Assembly (NCBI RefSeq): GCF_963455295.1
Contig: NZ_OY734020.1
Span: forward strand, 3,968,001-4,032,000
Direction of reading: 5' to 3'
Origin: Candidatus Thiodiazotropha sp. CDECU1
GTDB lineage: Bacteria; Pseudomonadota; Gammaproteobacteria; Chromatiales; Chromatiaceae
Length of the DNA: 64,000 nucleotides
The number at the start of each line of letters is the position of its first letter. The stretch's first letter is position 1. Below the pieces are notes generated by a model that saw only the letters and a program-made list of their open reading frames with translations, was not told where the DNA came from and ran no database searches. The position numbers and the translations under genes were made by a program. Of the stretch, positions 8,484 through 17,461 are shown in pieces.

Positions 8484-9923
8484 TCACTCCACGGTCATCA
8501 CCCGAATCAGGTCGGTACCCCCGGTCATCTGACTATGCCCGCTGGTGGCAATGGCGATATCGCCACCATCCAGTAATCCGCGTTTTCGTGCCTGCGCTAT
8601 TCCATAAGCGATCTTTGCTTCATCCGTACTCTCCTCGTCGTAGAGAACAGGTATCACCCCCCAGTTCATGCACAACCGCCTGGTCACCCTGGGCGACTGT
8701 GTAATGGCGAGAATGGGACACTCCGGCCGATGCTTGGAGATCAGCCTGGAGGTAAAGCCCGATTCGGTGAGGCTGATGATCGCAGCCGCCTTCAGTTGAC
8801 TGGCCATGTCGACCGTTGAGTGGCTGACCGCCTCGGTGACCACGTTGGAGGGGTGAGGAATGATATGCTGCAGATAACCGTATTCCCGCAGTGAAGCCTC
8901 GGTACGGATCGCCAACATGTCCATGGTTTTGACCGCTTCCACCGGATAGTCACCCATGGCCGACTCACCCGACAGCATAACCGCAGAGGAGCCATCCAGA
9001 ATGGCATTCGCTACATCACTCGCCTCGGCACGTGTCGGCTTTGGATTGTGCTCCATTGAGGCCAGCATCTGGGTCGCGGTGATCACAGGTTTGCCATTAC
9101 TCACCGTAATACGGATGATCTTCTTCTGCATGCTTGGCACATCCGCCATGGGCAGTTCCACACCCATATCGCCCCGCGCCACCATAATCCCATCCGCCGC
9201 CGCAACGATAGATTCGAGGTTATTGATACCGGCACGATTTTCGATCTTGGCAATAATCGGGATATCGACCTTTTTTCCAATGAGGATTTCCCGCATCCGG
9301 TTTACCTCATCGGCATCCTGAATAAATGACGCCGCGATATAGTCGACATCGTTTTCCGCCGCAAACGAGAGTTCCTGCAGTACGTCATCGCGATGCTCCG
9401 GCTCCACCACTGTCATGGAGAGCTGGGTATTCGGCAGATTGACTCCCTTGTTTTCCTTCAACACGCCACCCAAGACGACCTTGCAACGAACCTCCCGGTC
9501 AAGGATCGATTGTACCGTCAGCTCCAGCGCCCCATCATCAAGCAGGATCACATCCCCGGGATTCACCTCCTGGTGCAGGCGCTGGTAGGTCACTGAAACC
9601 CCTTGCTGGTCACCGCTACGACCATCGGTGAAGATGGAAAAGCTATCACCCGAGGTCAGTTCAATACTCCCCTGGGATATCTTACCGGTGCGGATCTCCA
9701 CACCCCGGGTGTCGATCATGATCGCAACCGGTATGTGCAGATTTTCAGACGCCTGACGGATACGTTGGATACGCTGACTGTGCTCTGCATAACTCCCGTG
9801 GGAGAGATTCAGCCGGGCAACACTCATTCCCGCCACGATCATCTCTTCTAGGGTATCGACCGAATCGGAAGCGGGACCGATGGTGGCCACTATCTTGGTC
9901 TTGCGTATTGGAAGTGCTGTCAT
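8484..9923 (-). CDS. pyk: Pyruvate kinase
   Basis: The 479-residue protein catalyses phosphoenolpyruvate plus ADP to pyruvate plus ATP, the last step of glycolysis. It starts MTALPIRKTKIVATIGPASD. Diagnostic segments include VARLNLSHGSY, IMIDTRGVEIRTG, IIAKIENRAGINNLESI (catalytic lysine), MVARGDMGVELP, KPVITATQMLASM and MLSGESAMGDYPVEAV. The C-terminal allosteric domain is complete. It is the last gene of a tightly coupled group: its ATG overlaps the TGA of the preceding hydrolase gene by one base. Confidence 0.97.
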   Translation of the reverse strand: MTALPIRKTKIVATIGPASDSVDTLEEMIVAGMSVARLNLSHGSYAEHSQRIQRIRQASENLHIPVAIMIDTRGVEIRTGKISQGSIELTSGDSFSIFTDGRSGDQQGVSVTYQRLHQEVNPGDVILLDDGALELTVQSILDREVRCKVVLGGVLKENKGVNLPNTQLSMTVVEPEHRDDVLQELSFAAENDVDYIAASFIQDADEVNRMREILIGKKVDIPIIAKIENRAGINNLESIVAAADGIMVARGDMGVELPMADVPSMQKKIIRITVSNGKPVITATQMLASMEHNPKPTRAEASDVANAILDGSSAVMLSGESAMGDYPVEAVKTMDMLAIRTEASLREYGYLQHIIPHPSNVVTEAVSHSTVDMASQLKAAAIISLTESGFTSRLISKHRPECPILAITQSPRVTRRLCMNWGVIPVLYDEESTDEAKIAYGIAQARKRGLLDGGDIAIATSGHSQMTGGTDLIRVMTVE

Positions 9924-10774
9924 CAGATCTGCTCTTTGTTGGCAAAGCGAATAAAATCATCCCAGTGATCCCTGTATCGATCAAGCTCCTGCATGAAACC
10001 ATTGTTATGGTCCCCGCTCAGCTCAACAAAACGTCTCGGGTCATTGGCTCTCTCAAAAAGGAGTCGGCCATGGTGGAAAGGAATAATCTCATCATTACGA
10101 CTATGAATGACCATTACCGGACTGTTGATGGTCACTATACGCTGCATTGTATTGTACTGGTATTTCGCCAACCAACGCACGGGCAGCCAGGGATAGAGCT
10201 CGGCCGCCATGTCGGGCACGGAGGTGAAAGTGGATTCCAACACCAGACCCATGGGCGATTTTTTCTCAGCCATATAAGCAGCAACCGCTCCACCGAACGA
10301 GCGACCGAAAAGCAGGATCTCTCCCTCCTGCACTCCCTTTGTCTCTGTCAGGTAGCGCCATGCCGCCTCTGCATCCCGGTAAATCCCCTTCTCGGACGGT
10401 CTTCCTTCACTCTTGCCATAACCGCGGTAATCAAAAATAAATACAGCCAGGCCTAATTCACTGAAAAGGGCCAGTGACTCCAAGCGATGGGATATATTGC
10501 CGGCATTGCCGTGAAAGAAGAGCAAGGTCCCCCGTGGCTGTTCATGGGGCAGGAACCAGCCATGCAGTTTTACATTATCCTCAGTCATCAGGTTAACCGA
10601 CTCAAAAGCCAATCCCACCTGGTGCGGCGTAGCAGCCACACGCCTGGATGGTAGATCTGGCAAATGAATCAGATTAGTCTGGTTCAGATAGAGGTATAGG
10701 GTGACTGCCAGAAACAGTAGCAGGATCAGCGATAGCAGGAGCAACATCTCGCGCAACACCGGCGGCAGTGTCAT
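9923..10774 (-). CDS. Alpha/beta hydrolase with N-terminal membrane anchor
   Basis: The 283-residue protein has an N-terminal membrane helix (LLLLSLILLLFLAVTLYLYL) and a serine-hydrolase fold. The oxyanion region is LLFFHGNAGNISHRLESL, the nucleophile elbow is LLFGRSFGGAVAA (GxSxG), the acid block is VIHSRNDEIIPF and the histidine is in SGDHNNGF. This matches the BEM46/YfhR-type membrane-associated hydrolases, whose substrates are mostly unknown. Its ATG overlaps the stop codon of the SDR gene upstream (ATGA), and its own stop overlaps the pyk start, so the three genes are likely translated in a coupled way. Confidence 0.88.
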   Translation of the reverse strand: MTLPPVLREMLLLLSLILLLFLAVTLYLYLNQTNLIHLPDLPSRRVAATPHQVGLAFESVNLMTEDNVKLHGWFLPHEQPRGTLLFFHGNAGNISHRLESLALFSELGLAVFIFDYRGYGKSEGRPSEKGIYRDAEAAWRYLTETKGVQEGEILLFGRSFGGAVAAYMAEKKSPMGLVLESTFTSVPDMAAELYPWLPVRWLAKYQYNTMQRIVTINSPVMVIHSRNDEIIPFHHGRLLFERANDPRRFVELSGDHNNGFMQELDRYRDHWDDFIRFANKEQI

Positions 10775-11526
10775 GGCCTGTTTCTCGCCTCGATCAGTGC
10801 CTGATACTCATCCGGGGCCAGAATCTGCCTGAGATCGATATAGCTGCCGCTTTCAAACTCTTTCAGGCGCGGCAAGGTTTCCAGGATCCGTTCAGCCCCC
10901 TCAACCGGCGAGAGAACGACACCATCCTTTCTTGCCTGCTGCAGCCGTTGCAATGCGGGAAACTCGGTGCTGTCCGCTTGGGTACACAAATAGTCCATCA
11001 TGCTCGATTCGATCAGGCCGGGGGCGATGGAAGCGATGTGGGTAGCCTGAAATTCGTGGGCATAGAGACGTCCGAGCATGTTCAGGGCACACTTCGACAG
11101 GGCATAACCGGCCCACCCCTTGTTGCCCAACACGGCAGCACCCGATGAGAGCAGCAGGATCTGATCGATTCTGATACCCGACTGGAGCAACCAATCCAGG
11201 ATGATCTTGTTCGACCAGAGATTGATATCCATGATCTGTTGCAGCTCATCCAATGAGGTCTTGCTGATATGTTTGATCTCACCCAGGATACCGGCATTGA
11301 GCACCACCAGTTGCAACGCCCCAACCCCTTGCAGCAGTTGCTCCAGCTTCTCCCCAATGGTGTCAAATCGGCTAAGATCACAGCGTAAATCCACCACATC
11401 ACCCGCCAGGTCACAGCCCCGCCGGCTACAGCCGAATACCTTGTAGCCATGGGCCAGCAGCACTTCACTAAGCCCTAAACCAAGACCACTGCTGTTACCG
11501 GTAATCAATGCGTTTTTCTTGTCCAT
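10771..11526 (-). CDS. Short-chain dehydrogenase/reductase (SDR)
   Basis: The 251-residue classical SDR has an N-terminal nucleotide-binding motif (ALITGNSSGLGLGLSEVL), the NAG motif (LVVLNAGILGEI), and the Ser-Tyr-Lys catalytic set in LLLSSGAAV and GYALSKCAL. The overall layout resembles sepiapterin-reductase-like SDRs. It is the first gene of the SDR-hydrolase-pyk group. The substrate cannot be inferred. Confidence 0.9.
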   Translation of the reverse strand: MDKKNALITGNSSGLGLGLSEVLLAHGYKVFGCSRRGCDLAGDVVDLRCDLSRFDTIGEKLEQLLQGVGALQLVVLNAGILGEIKHISKTSLDELQQIMDINLWSNKIILDWLLQSGIRIDQILLLSSGAAVLGNKGWAGYALSKCALNMLGRLYAHEFQATHIASIAPGLIESSMMDYLCTQADSTEFPALQRLQQARKDGVVLSPVEGAERILETLPRLKEFESGSYIDLRQILAPDEYQALIEARNRP

Positions 11527-11579
11527 ATCTAATCCATGTTGATCACTTCATCCTTGGAGCAATTACAGTCAGGGGCATG

Positions 11580-12032
11580 CTACGACAGCGATGCGATAAC
11601 CGCTCTTGTATAGTCATATGCCCGAGTCTCCCCACTCGCCCGCGGTCCCGCAACATTCAATACGTTTATCCCTTTGTCAGTGATGAATCTCCTGACTCTT
11701 TCCCCTGCTCGCTGCCTACTCAGCTCCTCGGCATCGATCAATAGGTAGGGTCTCTCTTCTGCAATACAGTAGCTGAGGGTCTGCTCCGTACCGCCTGAGA
11801 TATAACCAAAATAGATGATCAGTGTAGCGTCACTATCGATGACATTTTGCAGGGTTCGTTCACTGTATCCTGCATCGGCCAACTCGGTTACCGGATAGCG
11901 ATCGGGAATGACACCATCTTCAGCCAGGCGGCCTTGAGGGCACCATCCACCCACCTCGATGCCACATGCCATTGCCGCATCCAATGCGGCCCTGTCCACA
12001 CCTGTCTGCGCGCCTGATACGATTTTCAACAC
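11580..12032 (-). CDS. Putative molybdenum cofactor carrier protein (YpsA/cpYpsA type)
   Basis: The 150-residue protein starts MLKIVSGAQTGVDRAALDAA, the typical nucleotide-binding signature of the Moco-carrier-like / YpsA branch of the Rossmann-like families. GGWCPQGRLAEDGVIPDRYP and LIIYFGYISGGTEQTL are also diagnostic. Relatives were described as binding molybdenum cofactor, but their true role is often uncertain. A tungsten/molybdenum-pterin enzyme operon lies only about 2 kb away, which fits a cofactor role without proving it. A GDSL esterase gene ends 45 bases upstream on the same strand. Confidence 0.82.
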   Translation of the reverse strand: MLKIVSGAQTGVDRAALDAAMACGIEVGGWCPQGRLAEDGVIPDRYPVTELADAGYSERTLQNVIDSDATLIIYFGYISGGTEQTLSYCIAEERPYLLIDAEELSRQRAGERVRRFITDKGINVLNVAGPRASGETRAYDYTRAVIASLS

Positions 12033-12077
12033 GTTACAGATGCTGGAAATGCGCTGACCTGTTCAGATGATCGCTCT

Positions 12078-13136
12078 TCATTTGCGGCGCTTATCACTCC
12101 TATCTTCATCCTCATGATCCTTGGAGGGCTCTGGATCTTCCACATCACCCAGGTTGAGAATCTGCATAGCCTCCCGAGCAAAAATCCGGTGTCCGGCCCG
12201 GGTTGGATGAATGCCGTCCCAAAACAGATATCTCTTCGGCTTTTTACAGGCGTAAGGGGGTTGATTCGGCATCACGCAGGCGTCCATTACATTTTTCAGA
12301 CCAAACCCAGCGGGGTCGGTCTGGATATCATGCAGGATCTGAAAGACATCCAGTTGCGCAATCTCCATCCCGGGAAAGGCGATACTCAGCTCTTCTTGCA
12401 ATGCGAGCAGATTCATATTGAACTGGTGCGACGCCATGGCCGCTCCCAGAGCAGACCCGGGAAATAGCAGGTCGAGTCGTTGAATTGCAGGGGTCAGGGA
12501 GATATCGGGGGAGTTGACAATCAACAGCTTTGTCGCGCCGGCACCATGCAGAGCGATTATTGAATCGGCCAGAGACATCAACGCATCCTGTAAAATATCA
12601 TTACTGGCCTGACCCGTGGGATCAATGGAAAAGGCGGCAACAGCATCCCTAACGTCGTTGCCTCCCAGGGCTATTACATACAGCGCATCCATCGTTGCCA
12701 CACCCTGGGAATCGCTGAAAAAAGCGCCTAACTGGGCATTCAGATTGATATTGATACCGTCATCCCGCGCGCGCGCACCGCCGACAGCGTAGTTGGTTCG
12801 TTTCAATGCGTCCCCATTCTCTCCCTTGAAGGCGGGCTTTACACTGTCACCCAGGTCGAGCTTTTTTCCCAACTGCTCAACCCATGTGGCACCATTGCTG
12901 AAGTGGTTGCCGCCTCGCGCATAGGGTGCATCGGGTATTAAAAAATCATCGAGGGTCTCATAGGGGGGTTTGAGATTGATGCCGGACAGAAAAAATGCAT
13001 TACCCGGATCTGACAGGCTGTCACCGAAAACGACAACACCGGCATAAGGCTTATCCTTGGCAAGAACAAGGCATGGGATCAGTAGGATGGCGAGTAAGGC
13101 GCCTGACAATCTAAAACGTTGTTGTTCTCTTATCAT
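12078..13136 (-). CDS. Secreted GDSL/SGNH esterase or lipase
   Basis: The 352-residue protein has a signal peptide (LSGALLAILLIPCLVLA). The SGNH blocks appear in order: block I VVVFGDSLSDPGN with the nucleophile serine, block III IALGGNDVRD, and block V YLFWDGIHPTRAGHRI with the Asp-x-x-His pair. This matches the phospholipase/lecithinase/hemolysin group of secreted GDSL enzymes. The last 20 residues are highly charged (EDPEPSKDHEDEDRSDKRRK). A strong AGGAGG site precedes the ATG at 13136. The natural substrate is unknown. Confidence 0.9.
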   Translation of the reverse strand: MIREQQRFRLSGALLAILLIPCLVLAKDKPYAGVVVFGDSLSDPGNAFFLSGINLKPPYETLDDFLIPDAPYARGGNHFSNGATWVEQLGKKLDLGDSVKPAFKGENGDALKRTNYAVGGARARDDGININLNAQLGAFFSDSQGVATMDALYVIALGGNDVRDAVAAFSIDPTGQASNDILQDALMSLADSIIALHGAGATKLLIVNSPDISLTPAIQRLDLLFPGSALGAAMASHQFNMNLLALQEELSIAFPGMEIAQLDVFQILHDIQTDPAGFGLKNVMDACVMPNQPPYACKKPKRYLFWDGIHPTRAGHRIFAREAMQILNLGDVEDPEPSKDHEDEDRSDKRRK

Positions 13137-13225
13137 TATTTATCCTCCTTTTTTTATTAGTAGCCCTATTCTAACAGCAGTAGAGAAATCAGTTTATACC
13201 CGGACACTCTCCTGCAAGGATATCT

Positions 13226-13522
13226 TCACCCTCCTCCACGCCTGAAGCAGAGATCAAATCTCGACCAAAACCTTGCGACTTCATCTCTATCAGAATTTTT
13301 AAACTGAAACTCGACCTGTAACGACGGCATGCTGAGTGAACCAATCTTCAGTGGATTGTTCATATGCAATTGTAAACCAGCCCTGAATGTCTGATGGAAG
13401 ATAGCCACTTCTGTTTCGGTTTCATCAATCTCGATCTGGTAGTACCGCGTGAGTGGCAACAAACTGCGTAAAAACTCTGCGTGGGAAATCGTCATTGTCC
13501 GGCTGGCGCTAGACTGCATCAT
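13226..13522 (-). CDS. Small protein of unknown function
   Basis: The frame gives 98 residues with protein-like composition, containing ISHAEFLRSLLPLTRYYQIEIDETETEVAIFH. I do not recognise a family. It lies 57 bases downstream of the moaD-like gene on the same strand, so it may be the last gene of the aldehyde oxidoreductase operon. No good ribosome binding site precedes either the first ATG or the in-frame ATG at 13495, which leaves the start uncertain. Confidence 0.5.
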   Translation of the reverse strand: MMQSSASRTMTISHAEFLRSLLPLTRYYQIEIDETETEVAIFHQTFRAGLQLHMNNPLKIGSLSMPSLQVEFQFKNSDRDEVARFWSRFDLCFRRGGG

Positions 13523-13579
13523 TTAAGCCCTGTGCGTGGCGAGGCGACTCAAGGGTGCGACGTAACTGGCGTGCGCCAT

Positions 13580-13840
13580 CTAGCCGCCGGCAACCGGCGG
13601 CCAGAGAGCGATCACATCCCCATCCTGCAACTGATAGGTCTGGCGCTGAGAGGGAGGCATGAACACGCCGTTGCACACAACCAGGTGGGCCTGTTCGCGA
13701 GGGACCTGGTAGCGATCCATTACATCAAACACGGTTGCACCTTCAGACAGCTTCACCTTGACGGCATGATTGAGTGCGCCCGCTGGTAGATAGTCCATTA
13801 ATGAAGCATAGAGTTTGAACTCGACTGTTACTTCGGACAT
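13580..13840 (-). CDS. MoaD/ThiS-family sulfur carrier protein of the AOR operon
   Basis: The 86-residue ubiquitin-fold protein ends in VAGG, the diglycine tail that is adenylated and thiocarboxylated in MoaD/ThiS carriers. Its core (VTVEFKLYASLMDYLP, LSEGATVFDVMDRYQVP, QLQDGDVIALWPPVAGG) fits the MoaD group. It lies 4 bases after the FAD protein of the aldehyde oxidoreductase cluster, so it is probably devoted to pterin-dithiolene synthesis for that enzyme. Equivalent genes occur beside aor genes in Aromatoleum. Confidence 0.88.
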   Translation of the reverse strand: MSEVTVEFKLYASLMDYLPAGALNHAVKVKLSEGATVFDVMDRYQVPREQAHLVVCNGVFMPPSQRQTYQLQDGDVIALWPPVAGG

Positions 13841-13844
13841 CGAC

Positions 13845-15092
13845 TCAACTTACACCCTGCACGGATCCCAGATAAGCCTCCATCAACCGGGTTGGATCCT
13901 TCATCAATCGATCCTTCCACTCACCCAGGGGGACGCGACTGCGTATCAACCCCCTGAGCACACCGATATGCTGGGTATGCCCGAGGGTACTGGCACCGAT
14001 CAGATAGTCTCCGTTGAATTGCAGCTGCATATAGCGAAACTCACTCTCATCCAAAAGGGTTGCCTGCTCACCACCCTCAATCCCCATCCACTGACCGAAT
14101 GAGCTCGAAATCAGGCCCAGGGTATCCAGGACATTCATATTGAGGCTGCCGTGATGGGTTATCGAATCCGCCTTGACCATGTTGATTGCGGCAATGCGAC
14201 CATGTTCCACCGAGGTGGGTTGAATCGCCTGTACCGTATCGGCACCGGTGGAGAAATCCCGCCCCTGGGCCACATCCCCGGCAGCAAAGACATCTTTCCA
14301 GTTGGACTGCAGATGTTCGTTCACCAGGATACCCTGATCGGTCTCAATCCCTGAACCGGCCAGGAAGTCGATATTCGCGCGCACACCCATGGCGGTGATC
14401 ACCAGCTCTGCTGAGAGGCTTTCACCACTATCCAGGTTGACGCTCACACCATTACCCATCTTGGTAAAGCCCACTACGCCGCTGCTGGTGAGGATTCTTA
14501 CGCCCCTGTTTTCACACCAGCTCTTCAACAGATTGCCGGCAACGTTATCCATCATACGCGGAACCATCCGGTCACCCTTCTCCACGACGGTGAGTTTCAC
14601 GTCCCGCTCCACCAGGGATTCGAGGATGATGCAACCGATGAATCCGGCCCCGATCAGTACCACCGGCGATCCCGGTTTGGCACGGGCGACGATGGCCCGG
14701 GCATCCTCCAGGGTCCAACAGTTGTGGATTCCGTCCAACTCTATGCCTGGGATTGGCGGCTTCAACGGCGTCGCGCCGGTAGCGATCAACAGACGATCAT
14801 ATTCCAGGCTGCTTCCATCGGACAGGGTGACCCGATGCTGTTGCGGATTCACCTCGGTCACCGGCATCCTGATATGTTCGATGCTGTTCTGCTGGTAGTG
14901 ACCCTCGGTCTTACGCAGATAGGTACCCGATTCATCTATCTGTTCTACCAACAGGTAGGGGATGGCCATCCGGGAATAGGGAGGCTCAGGCTCCTCACCG
15001 ATCAGAGTAATCTGACCGGTGGGGTCCTCACTGCGTAGGGTTTCACAGGCGGTAACGCCTGCTGGCCCGGCACCGATTACGATATAGTGCAT
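13845..15092 (-). CDS. aorC: FAD-dependent NAD(P)H oxidoreductase subunit of the AOR cluster
   Basis: The 415-residue pyridine nucleotide-disulfide oxidoreductase-type protein has an N-terminal FAD site (YIVIGAGPAGVTACETLR), an NAD site (SPVVLIGAGFIGCIILESL) and a second FAD segment (VNEHLQSNWKDVFAAGDVAQG). In the AorABC enzyme of Aromatoleum aromaticum, a similar FAD subunit links the tungsten subunit to NAD. The order here (ferredoxin, AOR, FAD protein, MoaD-like) matches that arrangement, so the symbol is given by analogy. The gap to the AOR gene is 18 bases. Confidence 0.82.
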   Translation of the reverse strand: MHYIVIGAGPAGVTACETLRSEDPTGQITLIGEEPEPPYSRMAIPYLLVEQIDESGTYLRKTEGHYQQNSIEHIRMPVTEVNPQQHRVTLSDGSSLEYDRLLIATGATPLKPPIPGIELDGIHNCWTLEDARAIVARAKPGSPVVLIGAGFIGCIILESLVERDVKLTVVEKGDRMVPRMMDNVAGNLLKSWCENRGVRILTSSGVVGFTKMGNGVSVNLDSGESLSAELVITAMGVRANIDFLAGSGIETDQGILVNEHLQSNWKDVFAAGDVAQGRDFSTGADTVQAIQPTSVEHGRIAAINMVKADSITHHGSLNMNVLDTLGLISSSFGQWMGIEGGEQATLLDESEFRYMQLQFNGDYLIGASTLGHTQHIGVLRGLIRSRVPLGEWKDRLMKDPTRLMEAYLGSVQGVS

Positions 15093-15110
15093 CTGACATC
15101 TCTCCCTGTA

Positions 15111-16964
15111 TCAGGTCAGGCCGAGCCGTTGGCGGGTTTCATCGGTGAGTGCACCGTCCGCGGACCAGCCGCGTAGTTCATAATACTCGGGCAGCATCTT
15201 GTCCAGGTCATTGACACGCCCCTCAGCAGGTCCGGTTTTCGCCGCCTCTTTGAGTAAACGTTGCGGCAGGGTGTCATCCGCAGCGGTCAGACCGGCACGC
15301 AGATTGAAGTCCCGTTCCATGTTCCATACCCGTTCACCCAATTCCGCCAGGCGCTCCGCACTCCAGTCGCCTTCACAGGCTGCATCCACCTGGGGTGCGA
15401 TATCCTCCAACGACCAGGCAAAGGTGGTGAACAGACACAGACCACTGGAATCCACCGCGGCGGTGGCATCCTGAAATGCCTTTACCAGTCCGGCCTTACC
15501 CTCGGTCTCCAGTGGATCGGTCTTCTCCGGAATGCCAAGGACTTCAGAAGCCACGGTATAACCCCGCAAATGGCAGGCGCCACGATTCGAGGTGGCATAG
15601 GCAAGCCCCATCCCCTGTATGCCCCGTGGATCATAGGCGGGGAACTCCTGTCCCTTGACCGTCATGGAGAGTTCCGGGTGTCCGTACTTTTCACACAGAC
15701 GTTTCGACCCCAGCCCAAGGTCCTTGCCGAAGCCCTCGCCTGAAACCAGCGTCTCGGCACCCCAGACCAGTGCCTCCGCAGAACCGAAGTCCAGCTCCTT
15801 GCCACCGGTTTGTTCGGTGGTAATGGCACCGATCTTGTAGAGTTCGATGGCGGCAGCGAGGGTGGCACCGAAGGAGATCGGATCGAAACCGTCCTCGTTG
15901 CAGAGGAAGTTAACATAGGTCAATGCATCCAGGTCATCGACACCGGTATCCGGTCCCATGGCCCAGGCCGCTTCATATTCCAGGCCACCGGAATTGCCCC
16001 AGTACTCGGGCTTGTTCTCAATGGAGAAATGCCCCCTGTCGATGGTGGAGATCCTTCCACAGGCGATGGTGCAACCGAAGCAGCCGGCATTGGTGGTCAG
16101 GTTGGGTTTGCCATCGGAGGCTCTATTCTCATGCATAGCCTCACCTGAGACCTTGTCAGCCCCCTCGAACTGTACTTCCTTCATGTTACGGGTCGGCAAG
16201 GCGCCCATCTCATTGATCACGTTCATCAACACCTGGGTACCATAGGTGGGCAGTCCCTGTCCGGTGACCGCATTATCGGCAAGCACCTTTTTGCCATCAT
16301 TGACCGCCTGCATGAATTTTCCAAAATCCTTGACATTGCCGACCCCATTGGTGCCGCGGATCGCCACTGCCTTGAGATTCTTGGAAGCCATGACGGTGCC
16401 GACACCGGACCTGCCCGCCGCCCGGTGCAGATCATTCACTACAGCCGCATAGAGACAGCCCGCTTCCGCCGAACGCCCAACAGCGGCAATACGCAGCATC
16501 GGGTCCTGGTGCTTGGCATGCAGCCACTCATCAGTGTGCCAGACACTGGTGCCCCAGATCTCTTCGGCGGAGAGCAGCTCCACTTTGTCGTTGACGATAT
16601 AGAGATAGACCGGCTTTGGGGATTTACCTTCAAATATGATCATATCCCATCCGGCGAAGCGCATTTCGGCACCGATGAATCCCCCGGAATTGGAACAGGC
16701 TATACAATTGGTGAGTGGCCCCTTGGTAACCACCGAGTAGCGGCCGCTGGTTGCAGCCATGGTCCCGGTCAAGGGTCCAGTGGTCATTATCATCTTGTTT
16801 TCGGGACTCAGGGGATCGACTTGCGGATCGATCTCCTCGACCAGATATTTACTTGCCAAACCCCGTTGCCCAAGATACTCCTGTGCCCATTGTCGATTGA
16901 GTGCCTCGGTGGTGCAGGTACCTTGAGTCAGGTTGACGCGAAGAATTTTTCCAGCCCATGACAT
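15111..16964 (-). CDS. aorB: Aldehyde ferredoxin oxidoreductase family protein (tungsten/molybdenum)
   Basis: The 617-residue protein begins MSWAGKILRVNLTQGTC and has N-terminal cofactor segments typical of AOR (KYLVEEIDP, MTTGPLTGTMAATSGRY, GGFIGAEMRFAGWD). The [4Fe-4S] cysteines C295, C298 and C302 lie in NAGCFGCTIACGR, and a fourth cysteine is in DSSGLCLF. AOR enzymes oxidise aldehydes to acids, or run in reverse, using a tungsto-bispterin. Length and order fit the catalytic subunit AorB. Its preferred aldehyde is unknown. The ferredoxin gene lies 17 bases upstream. Confidence 0.93.
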   Translation of the reverse strand: MSWAGKILRVNLTQGTCTTEALNRQWAQEYLGQRGLASKYLVEEIDPQVDPLSPENKMIMTTGPLTGTMAATSGRYSVVTKGPLTNCIACSNSGGFIGAEMRFAGWDMIIFEGKSPKPVYLYIVNDKVELLSAEEIWGTSVWHTDEWLHAKHQDPMLRIAAVGRSAEAGCLYAAVVNDLHRAAGRSGVGTVMASKNLKAVAIRGTNGVGNVKDFGKFMQAVNDGKKVLADNAVTGQGLPTYGTQVLMNVINEMGALPTRNMKEVQFEGADKVSGEAMHENRASDGKPNLTTNAGCFGCTIACGRISTIDRGHFSIENKPEYWGNSGGLEYEAAWAMGPDTGVDDLDALTYVNFLCNEDGFDPISFGATLAAAIELYKIGAITTEQTGGKELDFGSAEALVWGAETLVSGEGFGKDLGLGSKRLCEKYGHPELSMTVKGQEFPAYDPRGIQGMGLAYATSNRGACHLRGYTVASEVLGIPEKTDPLETEGKAGLVKAFQDATAAVDSSGLCLFTTFAWSLEDIAPQVDAACEGDWSAERLAELGERVWNMERDFNLRAGLTAADDTLPQRLLKEAAKTGPAEGRVNDLDKMLPEYYELRGWSADGALTDETRQRLGLT

Positions 16965-16981
16965 AGCTATTTACCTCCAGA

Positions 16982-17461
16982 TTATGCGCTTGCAGCGCTG
17001 CCGGCGTCGGTTCTACCCGCCCAGGCACGCATCTTTTCAAATCCCGTCTGATCCGCGTCCACATAGGTGATCGCAGCCGTCGGACAGGCCTTGGCACAGG
17101 CCGGATCTCCGCCACAGAGATCACATTTGATAACCTTTCCGTTATCACTGCTGTAGTTGACCGTGCCAAAGGGACAGGCAATGGTGCACACCTTGCAACC
17201 AACGCACACCGAGTCATTGATTACCTTTGCACCTGAGTCGGCATCCAGTGTGATGGCATCGACAGGACAGGCCTGCATACACCAGGCTTCTGCGCATTGG
17301 GTACATGTATAGGGAACAAAACGCCCTTCATGGTGAAACGTAAAAACCCTGATTCGCGATTTAGCGGGGTTGAATACCCCCTCATTTTCATAGGAACACG
17401 CCAATTCGCATTGTACGCATCCGGTACATTTTTCCGCATCGATCAAAAGGGACCTGAGCAT
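16982..17461 (-). CDS. aorA: Polyferredoxin electron-transfer subunit of the AOR cluster
   Basis: The 159-residue protein has four cysteine-rich [4Fe-4S] patterns: CTGCVQCELAC, CTQCAEAWCMQACP, CVGCKVCTIACPFG and CDLCGGDPACAKACP. The layout matches the HycB/AorA-type ferredoxins that carry electrons for AOR, formate and DMSO-reductase enzymes. It is the first gene of the operon with the AOR, FAD and MoaD-like genes. The C-terminal 20 residues lack motifs. Confidence 0.9.
   Translation of the reverse strand: MLRSLLIDAEKCTGCVQCELACSYENEGVFNPAKSRIRVFTFHHEGRFVPYTCTQCAEAWCMQACPVDAITLDADSGAKVINDSVCVGCKVCTIACPFGTVNYSSDNGKVIKCDLCGGDPACAKACPTAAITYVDADQTGFEKMRAWAGRTDAGSAASA

Noticed and set aside
16425-16961. 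A 178-codon plus-strand frame over the AOR gene
   Set aside because: Antisense to a clear enzyme gene with no independent evidence.
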